Part shown: piece by piece, positions 8,001 to 8,452 of the stretch
Position numbering within the stretch: position 1 is the first letter of the stretch
Layout: every line of letters starts with the position of its first letter
From: an uncultured Steroidobacter sp.
GTDB taxonomy: Bacteria > Pseudomonadota > Gammaproteobacteria > Steroidobacterales > Steroidobacteraceae
DNA: 8,452 nucleotides
Direction: 5' to 3'
Assembly: GCA_946478975.1 (NCBI GenBank)
Contig: CAMLEO010000302.1
Location: 1-8,452, forward strand
The notes under the pieces: generated by a model
The model's input: the letters and a program-made list of their open reading frames with translations, nothing else
Databases searched by the model: none
What the model was told of the DNA's origin: nothing
Made by a program: the position numbers and the translations under genes

Positions 8001-8452
8001 GAGTTGGCGGCGATCGCGCCCAAGGTCCAAGTCACCGTGCCACTGCTTTGACTGCACGACGTGCCGCCGCTGCAGCTCACATAGGTCGCGCCGACGGGCA
8101 CTGGGTTCGTGATCGTCGCTGCGGACACATCGACGTTGGAATCGTTTGCGTACGTGAGTGTGAACGTGAGCGGCGTCGAGCCGTCGGCAGCAATGCTGTA
8201 TGCGCTCGGCGTGCTGGAAAGTGACAAACGAGCGGCGTCGATCGCGACGGCGGCCGGCGCGCTGGTCAAAGTTCCGAATGAAGTATCGGAGCTTGCGACA
8301 GTATTGAACGTGCCCGCGGTGCTACCGGCGGTCGCCGTGAATGTGAGTGTGACATTCGAACCCGGGCTGACATTCAGCGGCGAACCGAAGGACCACGAGA
8401 GTTGCTGGCCGTTGATGGTCGGATCCGCAGAGGTTGCGCCGCTGCTGGTGCT
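1448..8452 (-). CDS. Giant mosaic surface protein (DUF11 / InlB-type repeats / choice-of-anchor U / GlyGly-CTERM-like tail) fused in frame to an outer-membrane beta-barrel; 5' end outside window
   Basis: The frame is open from the right edge to TGA at 1450-1448, giving 2334 visible residues (numbered from the edge). The 61 codons before the first start-like TTG (8269) are open and continue the same Ser/Thr/Ala-rich beta pattern, so the real start is outside. Modules in order: DUF11-type repeats 74-1201 (seven visible plus a partial one), interrupted by a domain at 324-504; SdrD_B/Cna_B-like 1203-1309; four InlB-type repeats 1313-1600; HYR-like, Calx-beta-like and PKD-like sandwiches 1602-1881; calcium loop 1890-1901; choice-of-anchor U 1918-2084; GlyGly-CTERM-like tail 2096-2121; signal-peptide-like segment 2117-2138; beta-barrel 2139-2334. 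Such architectures are exported, surface-associated, probable adhesin or matrix proteins; no catalytic motif is seen. All 22 cysteines fall in local pairs and none lies in the barrel. The antitoxin gene follows 67 bases downstream on the same strand, with no clear terminator between. A role in attachment is inferred from architecture only. The junction near 2040-2167 may mark two genes rather than one. Confidence 0.88.
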   Translation of the reverse strand, partial: STSSGATSADPTINGQQLSWSFGSPLNVSPGSNVTLTFTATAGSTAGTFNTVASSDTSFGTLTSAPAAVAIDAARLSLSSTPSAYSIAADGSTPLTFTLTYANDSNVDVSAATITNPVPVGATYVSCSGGTSCSQSSGTVTWTLGAIAANSSGTVTYTISVPNSWATTSLTSSAALSASAPDGSTVNANASSTVAVTGLAGSSVAAFRLSKSAGAVSIAPGGTVTFTLTYENYGAGAASGVVLTDTLPTGFNYSSCSDSCSQNSGVVTWNIGSVAAGATGTRTVTVAAANPFTAINPAVNNASISWTGGGPVTAQASVGVTGQSCSTYYFQNGTANVGFDGTQRVAALSPVPQSGNTGTKVTATAPVSGSPMLEVLRFYQDPLSPNDVPFNGNITTNVYIDRANGPGLNIRATVYDYNSATGSKSQLAQNTTLFTGSTKGLLTFAVTPSGTLAKGHRLLWVYEAGSNHNSQTVQAEFQFAGTVTNGISGGTTFANSNAQFCVTPPASLTLKSSVDVASIAENTTPTLTYTLRYANAGSAQATNLSLQAALPSNFTSCQYSTNNSTWSNCSNAGASPPSHTFSIASLAGGSSGIVYVRGVVPANTSGPATLTATSTLTSDQTSQVSASASTAVTGSSNSGTPALSLNLSSNRTTAAPGQSVVYTATVVNTGDGAASNVVLTNTLPASAYYTYAGCTGGCNNAAGTVTWPTIATLAAGASQSFTYTMTVGTSGLPAGVTTITDDMSATGGGGLNVTSNAVGVTINGNPVLAASYSAAPSTGLQPGDTVTYTLNVTNTGAASANAVAVATTLPANTTFVSTPTGTFDAVNNRVMFTTASLASNASDSFSFVARVNTPLPSGNTLLVSNAELSASNASQQAFTATATASAAPLLFISNDAPESIPLPSAVLTSAAASTTVFVDRTDRFALAQLVRIGSDVAAITGIGVRSLTLDTPVSAASGSPVYGAVTLTISYRNDGNADATGVTLRESLPAGLTHYDAKPSASTSPIVGNSGDVDWTVGTVAAGAGGTLQVIAFPSGATGSFASVATISASNATTATATAITAIGGLSITKMTSTPVVSAGGAATYTIVATNSLPGSVAVDVTDVLPEGFVYQNGSALVGGAGLEPAFASDDSNHLRPTWYNVQVPGNGSLAITFDADIGASAGAAAYQNELEVGAPAGVAVMKFDPLATTLEDVRVLAAGEGVLKGYVFRRFSSGTGNFDSAVDAPLSGVRVEIHKAVYDCTAGTNCYVTNSDSNGYFEAVVPAGDWVVSVIAGSGELDASWTQVAGSNNNTLTVPSQGSVTDQNGYRATGVAHLVTASAGLGGAITPTSNSVQDGDTTSFTVTPDVGFVIDSVTGCGGTLAGNTYTTAAIIGACSVSATFLPITYTVTSSAGAGGTIGPASAIVSHGATTTFSVTPNANYNIATVSGCGGSLAGNVYTTGPIVGACAVTATFASTSHIVSAIATTGGSITPSSSSVADGATTTLNVATSAGYTLVGVTGCGGTLAGNIYTTGPVTGACTVTASFALVRHTVTASAGAGGVINPSVSSVAHGSTATFSVVPDIGGRIAVVQGCGGTLAGSTYTTQPITKDCAVTAMFTTSGPSISTPPPARINARSLFTSVPQSLAPTAADAAGNSLPVTLVGGPLQLVPGRYIITWRAQDSAGRTVSVDQQLDIWPMVSLGPDLALGFGASGEFDVLLNGQAPEYPYSIAFTVGGDGGYGTKHLLASGTVTFASGVEKSVRFDTVAQSGSPPDHHLTVALDPSENLGERSELNILLTAVNYAPSVQILTSQANRIGTLIAKDGGTVTLHAMVEDPNVVDTHTFVWTYPSGLSVQMSVDGRELSFDPNTLATNLPSFTVVATDNGNPALQGQARTDLAVRSSSLVLGGGDANGNGVPDIDEGWEDFGNGIPRYLARITTRNVLPENSPVIDQYLIESEPFVRLRVGAAAQISGDGGARLGSTGIPADEIENVGGFFSFEAHSLATEGAQIMFVIPQRAGIPKQALYRQWDQDKSQWTTFVEDSRNKLYSAPGAAGFCPPPDSSAYTSGLTPGHLCVRVSLEDGGVNDLDHKLNATIMSTGGVGQRPVVEVTGTSSGSGGGGAMGPSMMMFGLLALFRLRRRALGLAAVLLLPVVASSAERDADETSLRGWMFGGHLMNVRNSADAADMDARLARQGYETQTRLSNRNRWGGMLFGGYRWPHLGLEAAYVDLGKMTTRVSGRNEVNDQYLLAVSRSHPQSGSGPQFSALGYWPLGEKLELVGRASAFYWKSNMDAQGRQHYQDVNDRSLDPAFGFGLNYRISPRWIATAQVVQYRLAGERIDTLSLGVVYRRVGE
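2039..2104 (-). other. Internal signal-peptide-like segment
   Basis: Residues 2117-2138 are RLRRRALGLAAVLLLPVVAS followed by SA, then ERDADE. A basic start, a hydrophobic core of about twelve residues and a Ser-Ser-Ala end with small residues at -3 and -1 make a standard signal peptidase I site before Glu2139. It sits inside the long frame, right after the Arg cluster of the sorting tail, with which it shares the arginines. Together the two hydrophobic segments would form a membrane hairpin with the arginines inside the cell. Confidence 0.65.
2090..2167 (-). other. GlyGly-CTERM-like sorting tail (Gly run, hydrophobic stretch, Arg cluster)
   Basis: Residues 2096-2121 are GSGGGGAMGPSMMMFGLLAL followed by FRLRRR. 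Tails of the GlyGly-CTERM type, cut by rhombosortase (an intramembrane serine protease), have just this order: a Ser/Gly run, a short hydrophobic helix and a terminal Arg cluster. Here the tail is not terminal: the frame continues into a second hydrophobic stretch. Cutting near the Gly run would free the surface protein from the membrane. The type call is by composition; related tails (JDVT-, IPTL-CTERM) cannot be excluded. Confidence 0.65.
2144..2158 (-). promoter_or_regulatory. Shine-Dalgarno-like site and internal in-frame ATG at the surface protein/barrel junction
   Basis: On the minus strand GGAGG (2158-2154) lies seven bases before the ATG at 2146-2144, ideal spacing for initiation. The ATG is in frame (Met2103) and opens a 232-codon reading frame to the stop at 1448. 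Three more ATGs follow at 2134-2126 and a TTG at 2110 would give MFRLRRRALGLAAVLLLPVV, the cleanest signal peptide. The purine run also simply encodes glycines (GGA GGT GGA), so the match may be coincidence. Confidence 0.4.
2201..2701 (-). other. Choice-of-anchor U module
   Basis: Residues 1918-2084 include GGFFSFEAHSL, QIMFVIPQRAGIPKQALYRQ, QWTTFVEDSRN, AGFCPPPDSSAYTSGLTPG, HLCVRVSLEDGGVNDLDHKL and a closing IMSTGGVG. The order FxVIPLxxxIPxxAxYRKx, GxCPPPxxxxYxxGLxxGxxCVxLxIEDGGxNDxDxxxNxxIxxxGGV is the hallmark of choice-of-anchor U modules, which precede alternative C-terminal sorting tails in Gram-negative bacteria. Cys 2037 and Cys 2055 form the pair expected in the family. Its place just before a GlyGly-type tail agrees with that role and marks where the surface protein would ordinarily end. 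Confidence 0.75.
2750..2785 (-). other. Calcium-loop-like motif (EF-hand/thrombospondin type 3-like)
   Basis: Residues 1890-1901 are DANGNGVPDIDE, preceded by three glycines. Side chains at loop positions 1, 3, 5, 9 and 12 (Asp1890, Asn1892, Asn1894, Asp1898, Glu1901) fit calcium ligands of DxNxNGxxDxxE loops seen in dockerin and thrombospondin type 3 repeats. Such single loops often precede C-terminal anchoring modules and may stiffen the stalk when calcium is bound. Only one loop is present, so its strength is uncertain. Confidence 0.6.
2810..3649 (-). other. Three further Ig-like sandwiches (HYR-like, Calx-beta-like, PKD/cadherin-like)
   Basis: Residues 1602-1678 carry SLPVTLVGGP, LVPGRYIITWRAQDSAGRTV and VDQQLDIWP, which resemble a HYR-type module (xxPxGxxxVTxxAxDxxGNxxS). 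Residues 1679-1781 hold GTVTFASGVEKSVRFDTVAQ and HHLTVALDPSENLGERSELN, close to Calx-beta modules (G-x-x-x-F-x-x-G-x-x-x-x-x-x-x-x, then L-x-x-P). Residues 1782-1879 read YAPSVQILTS, DGGTVTLHAMVEDPN, THTFVWTYPSG and SFTVVATDNGNPALQGQART, a PKD/cadherin-like pattern. These are family resemblances by eye, made without profile scores. There are no cysteines here, unlike the InlB-type block before it. Confidence 0.55.
3653..4516 (-). repeat. Four tandem 216-bp / 72-residue InlB-type repeats
   Basis: Units at 4301-4516, 4085-4300, 3869-4084 and 3653-3868 (transcription order) are each exactly 72 codons. Each reads: xHxVTASAGxGGxIxPxSxxV, then DGxTTxFxVxPxxGYxI, then VxGCGGTLAGNxYTTxPI, then GACxVTAxF. 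The GCGG and GAC cysteines repeat with a period of exactly 72 (1357/1375, 1429/1447, 1501/1519, 1573/1591), always 18 residues apart, so each unit probably holds one disulfide. The fold matches the divergent InlB B-repeat family found in bacterial surface proteins. DNA similarity is also high: the plus-strand core GTTGCCGGC recurs at 3929, 4145 and 4361, exactly 216 apart, and degenerates in the most downstream copy near 3711. This points to tandem duplication of one unit. Confidence 0.88.
4526..4846 (-). other. SdrD_B / Cna_B-like module
   Basis: Residues 1203-1309 read GVLKGYVFRR, then NFDSAVDAPLSGVRVEIHKA, NSDSNGYFEAVVPAGDWVVS, and end DQNGYRATG. The order G-x-V-x-x..., D-x-P-L-x-G-V-x-V, D-x-x-G-Y-F, V-P-A-G-x-W-x-V is that of SdrD_B/Cna_B prealbumin-like modules, used as rigid linkers in surface proteins. 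Two cysteines, 1241 and 1247, lie in the loop CTAGTNC, a likely local disulfide. It separates the DUF11 stalk from the InlB-type repeats. The Lys/Asn/Glu set for an intramolecular isopeptide bond is not evident. Confidence 0.7.
5564..5743 (-). other. Small all-beta segment nested inside DUF11 unit 6
   Basis: Unit 6 begins with PLLFISNDAPESIPLPSAV but its next expected strand (GAVTLTISYRNDGNADATGV) arrives about 60 residues late. The intervening segment contains TTVFVDRTDRFALAQLVRIG and VAAITGIGVRSLTLDTPVSA. The pattern VFVDxTxxFxxxQxVxIGxxxAxITxIxxxxLTLxxP resembles short barrel-like motifs found repeated in phage and surface proteins, where a strand, an xVxIG turn and a TLTLxxPL strand alternate. 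It looks like a complete small fold inserted in a loop of the host module. No function can be assigned. Confidence 0.55.
6941..7483 (-). other. Domain of about 180 residues inserted between DUF11 units 2 and 3, bracketed by two cysteines
   Basis: After the VGVTGQ linker the pattern changes from repeats to a unique sequence: CSTYYFQNGTANVGFDGTQR at the start, a central MLEVLRFYQDPLSP and TTNVYIDRANGPGLNIRATV, and an end of ANSNAQFCVT before the next DUF11 unit. It holds more aromatic and charged residues than the neighbours and looks like a single beta-rich (jelly-roll-like) domain. Cys 325 and Cys 501 sit at its two ends and are its only cysteines. I do not recognise the family. A ligand-binding role (for example sugar) is possible by analogy with domains that decorate adhesin stalks, but no motif proves it. 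Confidence 0.6.

Larger units (their letters stand above)
4850..8452 (-). repeat. Array of DUF11-type beta-sandwich modules (seven plus one partial)
   Basis: Units of about 120-140 residues share one pattern: a start such as LSLSSTPSAYSIAADGSTP or LSKSAGAVSIAPGGTVTFT, then TYxNxGxxxAxxVxLTxxLPxGxxY, then GxVTWxxGxxAAGxxxxxTYTxxV, and a VTG-type linker. Approximate positions: partial 8234-8452, unit 1 7862-8233, unit 2 7487-7834, unit 3 6551-6937, unit 4 6161-6532, unit 5 5795-6157, unit 6 5267-5791 (enlarged by a nested segment), unit 7 4850-5260. Units 1-4 carry a Cys pair just before the TVTW strand; units 5-7 do not, so the array has two sub-types. DUF11 modules are spacer-like Ig folds in bacterial surface proteins. 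Boundaries are good to about ten residues. Confidence 0.85.

Noticed and set aside
8267..8269. TTG at 8269 as the true start of the giant gene
   Set aside because: The 61 codons upstream to the window edge are open and continue the same beta-repeat style (for example SPGSNVTLTFTATAG), and no signal peptide follows the TTG. The start must lie outside the window.

Overview
The window reads as GC-rich proteobacterial DNA, most likely a gammaproteobacterium. This rests on the dense GC-rich coding and on a giant surface protein that combines DUF11 repeats, InlB-type repeats, a choice-of-anchor U module and a GlyGly-CTERM-like tail, ending next to an OmpA-like outer-membrane barrel. I cannot name a genus from the sequence; the organism call is inference.

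Layout. At the left edge, on the plus strand, is the 3' end of a small heat-shock protein (Hsp20) gene. It is separated by a perfect 12-bp hairpin from the first of three minus-strand genes. In transcription order (right to left) these are: (1) one open reading frame from the right edge to 1448, at least 2334 codons, with its 5' end outside the window; (2) a RelB/DinJ-like ribbon-helix-helix antitoxin at 1054-1380; (3) a nucleotidyltransferase-fold gene at 232-1057, whose start overlaps the antitoxin stop (GTGA) and which is broken by a one-base frameshift near 815-850.

The giant protein is mosaic. It has at least seven DUF11-type beta-sandwich modules, with a cysteine-bracketed domain inserted between modules 2 and 3 and a small domain nested inside module 6. 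These are followed by an SdrD_B/Cna_B-like module, four InlB-type repeats in exact 72-residue register, three more Ig-like sandwiches, a calcium-loop motif and a choice-of-anchor U module. Next comes a GlyGly-CTERM-like tail (Gly run, short hydrophobic stretch, Arg cluster). The frame then runs on without a stop through a second hydrophobic segment that looks like a signal peptide, and into an eight-strand-type beta-barrel. This junction of surface protein, sorting tail, signal peptide and barrel is the most unusual thing in the window. It could be one polyprotein processed at two membrane sites, or two overlapping in-frame genes, because a strong Shine-Dalgarno match precedes an internal ATG at the junction.

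The antitoxin/nucleotidyltransferase pair looks like a toxin-antitoxin-type operon with an intact antitoxin and a decayed partner. A palindrome overlaps the antitoxin start and may be its operator. I see no CRISPR array, tRNA, rRNA, transposase or attachment site, and no gene-free stretch longer than 300 bases.
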